A stretch of 64,000 bases of DNA from Sedimentibacter sp. Lineage in GTDB: Bacteria > Bacillota > Clostridia > Tissierellales > Sedimentibacteraceae. The position numbers and the translations under genes are program-made. Of the stretch, positions 53,023 through 62,398 are shown one piece after another; the stretch's first letter is position 1, and every line of letters starts with the position of its first letter. The DNA is taken from assembly GCA_018436705.1 (NCBI GenBank), contig JAHDLA010000011.1:1-64000 (forward strand), written 5' to 3'. The notes under the pieces are model-generated. The model made no database searches and was not told the origin of the DNA. It saw nothing but the letters and a program-made list of their open reading frames with translations.

Positions 53023-53862
53023 CTAAAACAAATCACAGTATTTGCAACCCTTGCATATTTCAATTTTGCCTTCAAAAATTTTCTTTATAATTTCCAATGT
53101 ATTAAGCGCTTCTTTATCCTTTTTATCTATCTTTGATTCGTGTATTATTATCTTCTTAGGAGACACGCTTAACAATAAATTTATTACCGTCTCGTCGTAT
53201 GTCATCTTGCTGTCAAGCTCCGCAGAAAATTCCGCATTATTATCAAAATATGTTATTTTTTTCATATTTTTATCGTAGATCTGAAGTTTTTGGTCACTGA
53301 AAATTACATTAGCCACATCATATTCTCCCTCTTCCGCATCGGATATGAGTTTTATGATGCTTATAAAGTCCATGTATTCTTTTTTCATAAGATAGCTGTC
53401 GATACACCTTTCAACTACCTGCGCGGCATATAGCTTAATAAATTTCAACCTGAAGTTAATAAATCCGTTCAGATTTATTATGCTTGATCTTTCAAGTATT
53501 TCTTTAAACTTATTTTTTACGATGAGCTGAATTTTAATATCGTTGTGAATTTCATCCTCAATATCAGCAATAATGGCTGATACTTCTTCTTCATCAAAAT
53601 AAAAATAACTTTCCTTTAAAAAATTTATACTTTCGAGCTTTGTATACTCAATCAACAGCTTCGTTACTCTTCCAGTTATTTTTTCAATGTAATTCTTTTT
53701 ACTAGCTTTGTTATCCGTGAAATATCTTATTCTTATATTTCCCTCATCTGTAGATGATATTTCTATATTTATATCACTTTCATCCAAATTTGTGATAATC
53801 TTAATATTATTAAACACTTCATGATTTTCATTTTCATTTAACTCTAATGATAAAAGCTCCAC
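53023..53862 (-). CDS. YtxC-like sporulation protein
   Basis: The 279-residue cytoplasmic protein has the layout of YtxC (PF08812): an alpha/beta N-terminal part (ITNLDESDINIEISSTDEGNIRIRYF), a central helix with INLNGFINFRLKFIKLYAAQVVERCIDSYLMKKEYMDFI, and a C-terminal domain ending in a Cys-rich tail (CKGCKYCDLF). The family is conserved in spore formers and was named a putative sporulation protein; its biochemical role is unknown. It lies 26 bp downstream of the GME-fold-like gene. Confidence 0.78.
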   Translation of the reverse strand: MELLSLELNENENHEVFNNIKIITNLDESDINIEISSTDEGNIRIRYFTDNKASKKNYIEKITGRVTKLLIEYTKLESINFLKESYFYFDEEEVSAIIADIEDEIHNDIKIQLIVKNKFKEILERSSIINLNGFINFRLKFIKLYAAQVVERCIDSYLMKKEYMDFISIIKLISDAEEGEYDVANVIFSDQKLQIYDKNMKKITYFDNNAEFSAELDSKMTYDETVINLLLSVSPKKIIIHESKIDKKDKEALNTLEIIKKIFEGKIEICKGCKYCDLF

Positions 53863-53888
53863 TCAGTCACTCCTCTCTTCAAGGGAGG

Positions 53889-54623
53889 TTAAATTATTGG
53901 TATCATAGATCCCAAATCTATTATTTGCCCATTTGAAGCTTCATCATATACATATCCTGCTGACTGGATAAATTTTTTTAATGTGATTAAAATATTCTTA
54001 TCAAGAATTTTACCTGTTAATAAGAAAATTTTTTCATTAATTAAACCTGCACAGCCTCCTATAAATCCGTGATTATAGCCCTCAAGAAGAACCACCTCAG
54101 GGTTTATATACATACAGTCTATATTATATGATTTGAGTTTTTCATGTATCAGTAGGTCTGATGTCAAAGCCTTGGTGTCACTTAATGCTGAAGTCGAACA
54201 TTTTGTGTATCCCTGATTAACATGAATGAATTCAATGTCTGCTTCTTCCAAATAATACTTCAATACCTGGTCTGTATGCTTAGTGTTGTGCACAGCATAT
54301 CTCCCTATTCTTGCTACATTATATGCGATATCCTCGGGATAGTTTCTACATAGAGTTTTTCCACCTTTAATAACTTTTATTCCTTTGCTCTTTAAAACAT
54401 TTCTGTAATAATCGTAAACGTTGGGAGCAACTACAAAAGTTTCATAGTCCACAGGATGAACCACCATGTCGGGATGTCCGTCCACAGGTTCCTGCAAATC
54501 ATCACATTTTAGCGTTTTAATAGGCTCTATCTTCAATTTTTTAAAAAAATTTATTATCTCGTCTCCGGCTCTATAATCAATAAGCGCATAGCGAGGCTTT
54601 TTATACGGAATAAATGGATTCAT
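53889..54623 (-). CDS. Uncharacterised protein resembling GME-fold (DUF6873-like) proteins
   Basis: The 244-residue protein is recognised only tentatively. Features include ALIDYRAGDEIINFF near residue 14, PDMVVHPVDYETFVVAPNVYDYY near 51, a regular VNQGYTKCSTSALSD segment and NHGFIGGCAGLINEKIFLLTG. The alternating beta-strand/DHP-like repeats and a late Cys recall the guanidino-modifying-enzyme propeller fold, but the activity is unknown. GGAGC before the ATG at 54623 sets the start (frame open to 54653). It forms an operon with ytxC, which suggests a spore-related role. Confidence 0.7.
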   Translation of the reverse strand: MNPFIPYKKPRYALIDYRAGDEIINFFKKLKIEPIKTLKCDDLQEPVDGHPDMVVHPVDYETFVVAPNVYDYYRNVLKSKGIKVIKGGKTLCRNYPEDIAYNVARIGRYAVHNTKHTDQVLKYYLEEADIEFIHVNQGYTKCSTSALSDTKALTSDLLIHEKLKSYNIDCMYINPEVVLLEGYNHGFIGGCAGLINEKIFLLTGKILDKNILITLKKFIQSAGYVYDEASNGQIIDLGSMIPII

Positions 54624-55145
54624 AAAAGCTCCTGTATATAAATTTGTAAGCAATTATACCATTTTGCAATAATCAACTCAACTTTCATGATAAAAAATAT
54701 TGGAGCTATGGTTATGATACCTTATTTTTATGAAAAAATTCAAGGAACAACAAACAGAAAAACGTGCGCTCTATGTACTCACATACATTTATTCGCAGAA
54801 TTCTTAGGATATTATTCATTAATTAGTATAAACTTTAGTTCAAGCTCTTTAATTGTAAAATCGCTTATTTTCAATAATAAATCATATCTATTTTTTTGTG
54901 AATTCTAAAATTTTTCATCTCGTGTATGTAAAGTGATAGTTTTTGAAAATTAGTTTTTTTATTTTTTGTATAATAATACATATTTTATCAGGTGCAATTA
55001 TTATTTATTTCAACAGTCTGCGCACAGCATACTATGTGCCTATAATATTTTTGTTACGGTTTTTCTTTAAACTGAGGGAATTACTGCATTTTGCAGCTGA
55101 ACGTAATAGATACCTGCAAGTCATAATCTTTTAATCTCTTTTGTT
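54624..55145. other. AT-rich gap without recognisable gene
   Basis: About 500 bp with short open frames (for example 54687-54908 and 54943-55134, both plus) that lack ribosome-binding sites and have unbiased, AT-rich composition. I see no gene, repeat or structured RNA. The segment must hold the promoter of the GME-like gene. Confidence 0.6.
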
Positions 55146-55183
55146 TGAAATAAAATAAAGCCGCTGAAAAATCAGAAGCTTTA
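55146..55183 (-). terminator. Terminator of the TRAP operon
   Basis: On the reverse strand TAAAGC-TT-CTGA-TTTT-TCAG-CG-GCTTTA forms a hairpin followed by TTTTATTTC, about 78 bp after the permease stop codon. Confidence 0.78.
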
Positions 55184-55260
55184 TCAATTAAAAAATTTTA
55201 ATTAAATATTTTTAAATTATCTGCATTAAAAAATATATTGCAGTCACGAGCAGATTCTAT

Positions 55261-57231
55261 TTAAGTCGTACTTTTTAAAATTTTTTGTTCCTTTCTTTTT
55301 TGCAGCATATATACCAAAGCTATAAGCACTATCCCTATAGCAACAAAATGAACCTTAGTCAACACTAAAAACAGACCTCCTGCTGCAAATAAAACTTTTT
55401 CAATAATTGACATGCGAGTTTTGAAAAAGCCCGTTAAGGCAATTGCTATACATGTAATTCCCACAAGTGCCGTAGCTATATCAAATATAAGCAATAATGG
55501 TGTCGTATTTATCATAAGCAAACGAGGACTGTGAACAAATATATACGGTATCAAGAATGCTGCTATAGCCAGACGCGTTGCCTGTACGCCCGTACTCATT
55601 GGTTCGGATTTCGCAATACCTGACGCTGCAACTGCTGCCAGACAAACAGGAGGAGTAACGTCTGCTATAATTCCGAAATAGAACACAAACATATGTGCAG
55701 GTATAACATTAACGCCCAAAAGAAGCAGTGCCGGAGCCGCTATAGTGGATGTAATGACATAGTTTGCGGTAGTTGGCACACCAATTCCCAGAATCAGTGA
55801 AGTTATCATTGTAAAAAACAGTGTCATGAATAGATTTCCCTTTGCCAGTCCTACAATTACCGATCCCATTTTTAGCCCCAGTCCGGTTTGTGTTACCACA
55901 CCTATTATTATTCCGGCGCAGGCACATGCCGCTACAACTGTAAGTGCACTTTTCGCACCTTTTATCAATCCTTCAACAATATCCTTAAAAGACATTCTTG
56001 TGTCCTTCGTGAAGGATGAACATATAAGCGTAGCAACTATTGCCCCGAGAGCCGCTCTTATAGGAGAAAAGCCCTGTATCAACAGATACATAACTACAAT
56101 TATAGGTATTATCAAATGGCCTCTTGTTTTCATTACATGACCAATCTTAGGAATCTGATCCTTGGGCAATCCCATCAAATTTAATTTTTTTGCTTCAAAA
56201 TGTACTCCTGCCCACACACCAAAGTAATACAGAAGTGCAGGTATAGCAGCAGCCTTTATTATAGTAAAATATGGGGTATTTGTTATTTCTGCCATAAGAA
56301 ATGCAGCCGCACCCATAATCGGAGGCATCAGCTGTCCGCCTGTTGATGCTGTAGCTTCAACAGCGCCGGAGAATTCATTTTTATATCCAAGCCTTTTCAT
56401 CATTGGTATGGTGAAACTTCCAGTTCCTACAACATTTGCAACCGAACTTCCGGACAAGGTTCCCATGCAGCCGCTGGATATTACCGCAACTTTTGCAGGC
56501 CCTCCGGGGGAGCTTCCTGAAACAGAGTTTGCCAAATTTATAAAAAATTCTCCCATTCCTGTCTTTTCAAGATATGCACCAAAAAGTAAAAACATAAAAA
56601 TAAATGTGGAAGACACCCCTATTGGAAGTCCCATAATTCCTTCGGTCGTAAAAAATATATGCTGAGCAAAATTATTCAGACTAACTCCTCTATGAGCAAG
56701 TTTACCAGGAATATAAGGCCCTAAAAATGCATACAAGATAAATAAAATAGATATAATAACCATGGGAAGCCCAATTACTCTTCGTGCAGCTTCCAGCACC
56801 AAAAACACCGCCATAAGCCCTATTATCATATCTGTATCGGTTATCATACCGGCTCTGTAAACCAAATCTTTATAAAATACGACCACATAGAAGCATACAA
56901 TAACCGCAATCACGGCGGTAATAACATCCAGAGGATGAAGTTTATCCTTTGGCCATTTTTTGCTTGCCGGATAAAGTAAAAATATTAATGATAATCCAAA
57001 AGCAAGATGAATTGATCTCAATATCATAGGTTCCATGCCCAAAAATATTGCTGTATACAATTGAAAAAGAGAAAAGCCTAAAAGTATGATTGAAATAATT
57101 TTATTCACATTTCCCGACAGAATTCTAAAATCTGATCCCTTATCGTACTTCCTGAGAATCTGATTTACTTCTTCCTGACTTACTTCTTCATCTATGTCTT
57201 TAACAATATCACTGCCCATTTTTTCAGTCAC
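55261..57231 (-). CDS. TRAP transporter, fused small and large permease (TAXI type)
   Basis: The 656-residue membrane protein combines the DctQ-like four-helix part (residues 40-150) with the DctM-like large permease. Landmarks are GGPAKVAVISSGCMGTLSGSSVANVVGTGSFTIPMMKRLGY near residue 243, STGGQLMPPIMGAAAFLMAE, and FGIIADVTPPVCLAAVAASG. It imports a substrate using a Na+ or H+ gradient with the TAXI-type binding protein encoded upstream. A GTG start at 57231 fits GGAGG seven bases before. It is last in a three-gene operon ending at a hairpin terminator. Confidence 0.93.
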   Translation of the reverse strand: MTEKMGSDIVKDIDEEVSQEEVNQILRKYDKGSDFRILSGNVNKIISIILLGFSLFQLYTAIFLGMEPMILRSIHLAFGLSLIFLLYPASKKWPKDKLHPLDVITAVIAVIVCFYVVVFYKDLVYRAGMITDTDMIIGLMAVFLVLEAARRVIGLPMVIISILFILYAFLGPYIPGKLAHRGVSLNNFAQHIFFTTEGIMGLPIGVSSTFIFMFLLFGAYLEKTGMGEFFINLANSVSGSSPGGPAKVAVISSGCMGTLSGSSVANVVGTGSFTIPMMKRLGYKNEFSGAVEATASTGGQLMPPIMGAAAFLMAEITNTPYFTIIKAAAIPALLYYFGVWAGVHFEAKKLNLMGLPKDQIPKIGHVMKTRGHLIIPIIVVMYLLIQGFSPIRAALGAIVATLICSSFTKDTRMSFKDIVEGLIKGAKSALTVVAACACAGIIIGVVTQTGLGLKMGSVIVGLAKGNLFMTLFFTMITSLILGIGVPTTANYVITSTIAAPALLLLGVNVIPAHMFVFYFGIIADVTPPVCLAAVAASGIAKSEPMSTGVQATRLAIAAFLIPYIFVHSPRLLMINTTPLLLIFDIATALVGITCIAIALTGFFKTRMSIIEKVLFAAGGLFLVLTKVHFVAIGIVLIALVYMLQKRKEQKILKSTT

Positions 57232-57247
57232 ATTTTTTCCTCCTTTA

Positions 57248-57769
57248 CTAGTATGGATTGTTTAGTAACAGCGCTAAATAATTAATTACGGAATCATCAT
57301 GTGCGCAAATAGTAATTGAACAATTTTTTTCTCTTAATATATCTGTTAATTCATACTTCATATCGCCTATTTGGAGCCAATGCTCCGGAATAGGCGATAT
57401 AATCATGTTTATTTCCTTAAAAACAGAGTCTGTATAAAGAATGAATTTATCATCTTTAATTTCAAAATCGTTCTTGTCTGCTAAAAATGGCAGGCCGACA
57501 CCAAAAGATTCGTATACTGTTTTTTCCAGCACAATTTCATTATCCGCATTTACACGGAAAAATTCTTCAGCAGGAGTCTTCATAACAGAATGCATGTATC
57601 CTAAGGAGAAGCTATTGTCCTTCAGATAAAATTCCGTCTTTTCTCCTGTTGTATTGTTCTGTATAACCAGCAGTTTGTATCTGTCGGCACCAAGTACGCT
57701 TATAATGCATACAAAGACTACTGCAAGTAGTAATCCAATGATTACAAATTCACTCTTTGTTTTTTTCAA
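57248..57769 (-). CDS. DUF1850 protein of the TRAP operon
   Basis: The 173-residue protein has one N-terminal membrane anchor (FVIIGLLLAVVFVCIISVLGA) and an exported beta-rich domain with the DUF1850 pattern FSLGYMHSVMKTPAEEFFRV and YESFGVGLPF. Genes of this family are regularly found between TAXI-TRAP components, but the function is unknown; a role in substrate binding or complex assembly outside the membrane is likely from location. It lies 16 bp before the permease and 23 bp after the binding-protein gene. Confidence 0.85.
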   Translation of the reverse strand: MKKTKSEFVIIGLLLAVVFVCIISVLGADRYKLLVIQNNTTGEKTEFYLKDNSFSLGYMHSVMKTPAEEFFRVNADNEIVLEKTVYESFGVGLPFLADKNDFEIKDDKFILYTDSVFKEINMIISPIPEHWLQIGDMKYELTDILREKNCSITICAHDDSVINYLALLLNNPY

Positions 57770-57792
57770 ACTGACTCATTCCCTGCTATAAT

Positions 57793-58794
57793 TTATTTTA
57801 TACCTTGCTCATCAAAATATTTTTGAGCTCCCGGATGTAAGGTTATTCCTATTCCGTCCAGCGCCGTATCCATGGTTATGTCTTTTCCTACATTATGTGC
57901 CGCAGTAATTCTGTCACCGTTTTCATATATGGATTTAACCATGCCGTATGCCAATTCCTCATCCAGATTAGCATTTACTGCAAGCATTGCTCTTACAGAC
58001 AGTGATTGAACGTCATCAGCCTGACCTTTGTATGTTCCTGCAGGAATTATAAATTCAGTGTAGAACGGGTATGTATTCATCAGATTTTCAGCTACTTCTC
58101 CGTCTATGGGAACAACAAATACATCATTCTGCGTTGATAAATCAACTATCGCAGCTGTTGGTACTCCGGCAACCAAGAATGCTGCATCTAACTGTCTGTC
58201 TTTAAGACCTGTTGAAGCTTCCGAGAAAGACAAGAATTTCGGATCAATGTCTTCTTCAAAGTCAAGTCCGGCAGCCGCTATAATTTGTCTCGCATTTGCT
58301 TCAACACCGCTTCCTATCGCTCCAACAGCAACTCTCTTCCCCTTTAAATCAGCAACTGATTTTATACTTTCATCAGTTGTTACCAATTGCAGAGGTTCGC
58401 TGTATAATGTACATAAGCCTCTTATATCCGGATAAGGTTCCCCCTCAAATAGAACTGTGCCTGTTTCGGCATAAGAAGCAATGTCGTTTTGTATTATTAC
58501 TACTTCAACATTTCCTTCCTTCAGTAAGTTAACGTTTGCTACAGATGCGCCGGTACTTGTTGCCGTTGCATTAATGCCTGCTATGTCTTTATTCCAGATT
58601 TCAGCGAATGCACCGCCGAGAGGGAAGTATGTACCTGCCGTACCGCCTGTTCCGATATTTATGAATGTCTGCTTAGCCGATGTTGAAGGTTCTTCCCCGG
58701 TATCAGAATTAGTATCTGTTCCACATCCGGTTAAACCTGCAATTAAAAAAACTACTAACAATAGACTTAAGAAAACTGTTGTTCTTTTTTTCAT
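57793..58794 (-). CDS. TAXI-family TRAP solute-binding lipoprotein
   Basis: The 333-residue extracytoplasmic receptor has a lipoprotein signal ending in LIAGLTGC and the TAXI-family opening INIGTGGTAGTYFPLGGAFAEIWNK near residue 46, with EGNVEVVIIQNDIA and GKRVAVGAIGSGVEANAR further on. It captures the TRAP substrate (glutamate, dicarboxylates or similar in characterised relatives). GGAGGAGAG precedes the ATG at 58794; the frame opens five codons earlier. It heads the operon, directly downstream of the two-component system. Confidence 0.94.
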   Translation of the reverse strand: MKKRTTVFLSLLLVVFLIAGLTGCGTDTNSDTGEEPSTSAKQTFINIGTGGTAGTYFPLGGAFAEIWNKDIAGINATATSTGASVANVNLLKEGNVEVVIIQNDIASYAETGTVLFEGEPYPDIRGLCTLYSEPLQLVTTDESIKSVADLKGKRVAVGAIGSGVEANARQIIAAAGLDFEEDIDPKFLSFSEASTGLKDRQLDAAFLVAGVPTAAIVDLSTQNDVFVVPIDGEVAENLMNTYPFYTEFIIPAGTYKGQADDVQSLSVRAMLAVNANLDEELAYGMVKSIYENGDRITAAHNVGKDITMDTALDGIGITLHPGAQKYFDEQGIK

Positions 58795-58904
58795 TGTACT
58801 CTCCTCCATATATTTTTAAGCATTAGCTTTAGAGTATTATAAAGGCAAACATCAAAAAAATACAAAAATAACCATAAAAAATACAAACCTTTTCCTAAAT
58901 TGAA

Positions 58905-59735
58905 CTAGCTGTTAATTAGCAGGCCGTCAATAAATTTTTTTATATTTATTTTACCTCCGAATTTATTTTTCCCTCTTATTCTGTCCATCTGCGTTTTTAC
59001 ATCCTCAAAATTAAAAAGGCTGTTGGAGTACATTATAAATATATCATTCATATAGTCTTCTATTCCAAGATAAGCTATATTTGTCAAGCCTTTAGAGACC
59101 GCACGTCTGATTCTTTGCTCCATGTTTTTTGAATTAGGGCTAAGTATTTTGCATAAATCCTTAATGTTTAAATCAGACATGTTTTTATCATTTACAATAA
59201 GGTAATTGCATATAGCCAATATTTCTTTTTCTCCTTTTTCGCCAGTCATTCCCAATCTGTTTAATATAAGCTGTATTTTTTTAATTCTAGTATCCGCAGG
59301 TATTTTTACCGTATTTGAACTGCCGTCCTTGTATATTAAATTTTGAATATTGTTCAGCGTCTTCTTGTAATTAATTTTTTCTACAATATTCCTTATAACA
59401 TTGCTTACTTCTATCACATTAATGGGTTTATTAATAAAAAAGTCTATACCTTCCGAGTATGCCTTGCTGATCATACTTTTAGAAGATACTTGAGATATCA
59501 TTATAAATGCAGGCCTTTCATTTTTATCCTTAAATTCTTTTGCAAGAGATATTCCGTCTTTCTCCGGCATTAATAAATCAGCCAAAACAATATCCGGCTC
59601 AAGAGCGGTGATTTCAGCCAGTCCTTTATTTCCGTCAAGAGCATATCCACATACAATACCCAAATCGTTATCCTCTATTATATTTTCAAGCATTTTTACA
59701 ACTGTAATATCATCATCAATAATGTATATTCTCAT
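58905..59735 (-). CDS. Response regulator with YcbB/GlnL-type DNA-binding domain
   Basis: The 276-residue protein has an N-terminal receiver domain (IYIIDDDITVVKMLENII with the acidic DDD, phosphoacceptor Asp in PDIVLADLLMPEKDG near residue 53, Lys in FINKPINVIEV) and a C-terminal helical domain like YcbB (GMTGEKGEKEILAICNYLIVN; RIRRAVSKGLTNIAYLG) as in Bacillus GlnL and related regulators of organic-acid or glutamine uptake. It overlaps the sensor gene by 20 bp and precedes the TRAP operon, which is its probable target. Confidence 0.88.
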   Translation of the reverse strand: MRIYIIDDDITVVKMLENIIEDNDLGIVCGYALDGNKGLAEITALEPDIVLADLLMPEKDGISLAKEFKDKNERPAFIMISQVSSKSMISKAYSEGIDFFINKPINVIEVSNVIRNIVEKINYKKTLNNIQNLIYKDGSSNTVKIPADTRIKKIQLILNRLGMTGEKGEKEILAICNYLIVNDKNMSDLNIKDLCKILSPNSKNMEQRIRRAVSKGLTNIAYLGIEDYMNDIFIMYSNSLFNFEDVKTQMDRIRGKNKFGGKINIKKFIDGLLINS

Positions 59736-60996
59736 TGTTTACCTCCATATTGCCCAATGGTATTTTAATTGTAAATTCTGTTCCTGAATTAATTTTGGAT
59801 GTCACATCTATGGTACCTTTGAAGTAGCTTTCCACTAAGTTTTTTACGTGGTAAAGACCTATCCCCCTGTTGACATCTCCTGTATTATAATCGAATTTTG
59901 TGGAAAACCCCGGATTATAAATATATTTCAAATTCTCGGGAGATATTCCCTCACCGCTGTCACTTACAATAAAAATATGATTTTTTTTATCTGATTTATG
60001 ATAAATCTTAATAAAATTATTTTTTTTCGAAAATTCAATGGACTCCATTGAATTATTAACAAGATTTCTTAATATCGACATCAATTGAAAATGGTTTTTA
60101 GTTGAAAAATTGGCTTCGTACTTAAAATCAAGATATAAATTGTCATTTTCATTCAATCTGCACACGCTTTCCTTAAGTATATAGAAAATATCCTTAATGC
60201 TCATTTCGGAAAGCTGAAACTCTTCGATAAGAGTATTTTCTAATCCCTTTATCACTCTAATATAATCCTTCTTTATTTCATGAATATCCTTCGTAATATT
60301 TAAAGAAAGGTCTTTAATATAATCATCATGTTCAGGCTGTAAAACATTTTCATACAAAATATAAGAGTTGCTCATAATATGCTCTATAGCCTCAGAGTTT
60401 TTTTTCATAAGATAAATTTCGCTTTTCAAATCAGAAGTAAGCAAAATCAAATTTTGATACCTTATTTCGTGCTCCTCCCTGGTTAGCAATATTTTGTAAT
60501 TTCTTATAATTGCCAAAATCACCATAGCTAGAAAGGCCCTTGTCACAGCTATAAAAAACAATATAATTAAATTCCTGTTATTGACAACATTGTTTGATAT
60601 ACTCATTCTCAAAAACACTTCAATAATGTTTGAGAAAAAATCACATGTCAATATCAAAAAAAACATTTTTGGCAGTGAATTGTTTGGTATCCGTTTGTTT
60701 AAGCTGAACATTATTCCGTAGATTATATAAAAAAGAGAACCCGGAAATACGATAAATGCAGCCTGTACTAATTCTGTCCCACTAACTAAAAGCACAAAAA
60801 TTCTGACGACAAACACTATTAAAGCCGTTAACAAGGATGCATGAATGCTGCTTATATCGTCGTAAGTAATAAGGAAAACCGGAAAGATTATAACTGCCGT
60901 CGATATCCTGAATCCATCAATGGCAAAGTTTAAGTAGAATTGCGAAGTAGCTGTAATGACAATTGCAAAAATCAGCATTCTTTGTCTTTTTTTCAT
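59716..60996 (-). CDS. Membrane sensor histidine kinase
   Basis: The 426-residue kinase has about six N-terminal membrane helices (residues 8-165) forming the sensor, a dimerisation helix with the phosphorylatable His in NITKDIHEIKKDY near residue 235, and an ATPase domain with N box (LRNLVNNSMES), G1 (IVSDSGEGISPEN) and G2 (GIGLYHVKNLV). There is no periplasmic PAS loop, so it may sense within the membrane or through the transporter. It is first in the sensor-regulator pair upstream of the TAXI-TRAP operon. Confidence 0.92.
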   Translation of the reverse strand: MKKRQRMLIFAIVITATSQFYLNFAIDGFRISTAVIIFPVFLITYDDISSIHASLLTALIVFVVRIFVLLVSGTELVQAAFIVFPGSLFYIIYGIMFSLNKRIPNNSLPKMFFLILTCDFFSNIIEVFLRMSISNNVVNNRNLIILFFIAVTRAFLAMVILAIIRNYKILLTREEHEIRYQNLILLTSDLKSEIYLMKKNSEAIEHIMSNSYILYENVLQPEHDDYIKDLSLNITKDIHEIKKDYIRVIKGLENTLIEEFQLSEMSIKDIFYILKESVCRLNENDNLYLDFKYEANFSTKNHFQLMSILRNLVNNSMESIEFSKKNNFIKIYHKSDKKNHIFIVSDSGEGISPENLKYIYNPGFSTKFDYNTGDVNRGIGLYHVKNLVESYFKGTIDVTSKINSGTEFTIKIPLGNMEVNNENIHY

Positions 60997-61104
60997 TAGC
61001 TCCCCCCTAAGCTGTATAATAGTTTATATCATTATATAATAATATAGGACTGTTAACAAATATTTTTTATATATTAATGATGTTTTATAAATAATTTATT
61101 TGCA

Positions 61105-61149
61105 AATAAAAATGGATTTGCATCAATTAGATACAAATCCATTTTTATT
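61105..61149 (-). terminator. Terminator of the fumarase-malic enzyme operon
   Basis: AATAAAAATGGATTTG and CAAATCCATTTTTATT form a 16-bp perfect stem around a 13-nt loop, 60 bp after the malic enzyme stop codon; the T-rich arm and the following TTG fit the minus strand. Confidence 0.85.
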
Positions 61150-61208
61150 CTCTATGTTATCAAAACTACTTAATGAATTTTATTTCTCTAAAATGAAATT
61201 TACTAATA

Positions 61209-62384
61209 TTACAGCCGAGCTACTCCTGTGTCTCTTGCTGCTTGCGCAACTGCCTTTGCAACTGCCGGCCTTACTCTCTTATCAAATGGCATGGGTATAA
61301 TATAGTCTTCCTTAAGCTCATCATCTGCAATAAGTTCTGAAAGGGCTTTGGCAGCTGCCAATTTCATTTCTTCATTTATAGTTGTTGCGCGAACGTCGAA
61401 CGTTCCTCTGAATATTCCCGGGAATGCAAGCACGTTATTTATCTGATTTGGATAATCGCTTCTTCCTGTTCCCACAACTCTAGCCCCGGCTTTTTTAGCC
61501 AAGTCAGGATCTATTTCAGGTACCGGGTTTGCCATTGCAAATATTATAGCATCCTTATTCATGCTTTTAACCATTTCTTCTGTAACGATATTTGCTTGCG
61601 ACACACCTATAAATACATCGGCGCCATTTAATGCAGCAGCTAGATCACCCTGTCTCTTATCATTGTTGGTAATCTTCGCCAGTTCTTCCTTCGCCCAATT
61701 CATTCCTTTTTCTCTGCCCTTGAAAATTATACCTGTTCTGTCTACCAAGAGCATATCCTTAACTCCAACATTAAGTATTATTTTTGCTATGGCAATGCCG
61801 GCTGCTCCTGAACCGTTAATTACCACTGTCAGGTCTTCCATTTTCTTTCCTGTCAACCTCAGAGCATTCATCAACCCCGCCAGCACTATTATTGCGGTAC
61901 CGTGCTGATCGTCATGGAATACCGGAATTGATAGTCTGTCCTTCAGCTTGTTTTCTATTTCAAAGCATCTTGGTGCAGAAATATCTTCTAAATTAATTCC
62001 GCCGAATACCGGTTCAATCATTTCCACTATTTTTACTATTTCATCAGGCTCCTTAGTTTTAACGCAAATTGGGAACGAATCTACTCCTCCAAATTCTTTA
62101 AACAGCACTGATTTACCCTCCATAACAGGTATGGCTGCATATGGGCCTATATCACCCAACCCGAGAACTGCTGTACCGTCTGAAACTACAGCAACCAAAT
62201 TTCCTTTTGAAGTGTAGTCATAAACACTATCAATATCCTCGGCTATTTCCTTGCAGGGCTCAGCAACACCTGGAGTATATGCTAAGCTTAAAGAAACCTT
62301 GTCAGTGACAGGAACCTTGCTCATTATATTTAACTTTCCTTGATTGTCCTTATGCAATTTTAATGCATCATCTCTTAATGACAT
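61209..62384 (-). CDS. NAD(P)-dependent malic enzyme
   Basis: The 391-residue enzyme decarboxylates malate to pyruvate and CO2. Key parts are SLAYTPGVAEPCKEIAED near residue 32, the conserved VSDGTAVLGLGDIGPYAAIPVMEGK, catalytic Lys/Asp region PVFHDDQHGTAIIVLAGLMNAL near residue 157, Rossmann GSGAAGIAIAKIIL and FAMANPVPEIDPDLA. The cofactor preference was not determined. It follows the fumarase beta gene by 14 bp; with fumarase it links fumarate through malate to pyruvate, which would supply pyruvate:ferredoxin oxidoreductase. Confidence 0.95.
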   Translation of the reverse strand: MSLRDDALKLHKDNQGKLNIMSKVPVTDKVSLSLAYTPGVAEPCKEIAEDIDSVYDYTSKGNLVAVVSDGTAVLGLGDIGPYAAIPVMEGKSVLFKEFGGVDSFPICVKTKEPDEIVKIVEMIEPVFGGINLEDISAPRCFEIENKLKDRLSIPVFHDDQHGTAIIVLAGLMNALRLTGKKMEDLTVVINGSGAAGIAIAKIILNVGVKDMLLVDRTGIIFKGREKGMNWAKEELAKITNNDKRQGDLAAALNGADVFIGVSQANIVTEEMVKSMNKDAIIFAMANPVPEIDPDLAKKAGARVVGTGRSDYPNQINNVLAFPGIFRGTFDVRATTINEEMKLAAAKALSELIADDELKEDYIIPMPFDKRVRPAVAKAVAQAARDTGVARL

Positions 62385-62398
62385 AACTAATTCCTTCC

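Noticed and set aside
54687-55134. Two plus-strand open frames of 73 and 63 codons
   Set aside because: Neither has a ribosome-binding site, family motif or coding-like composition.
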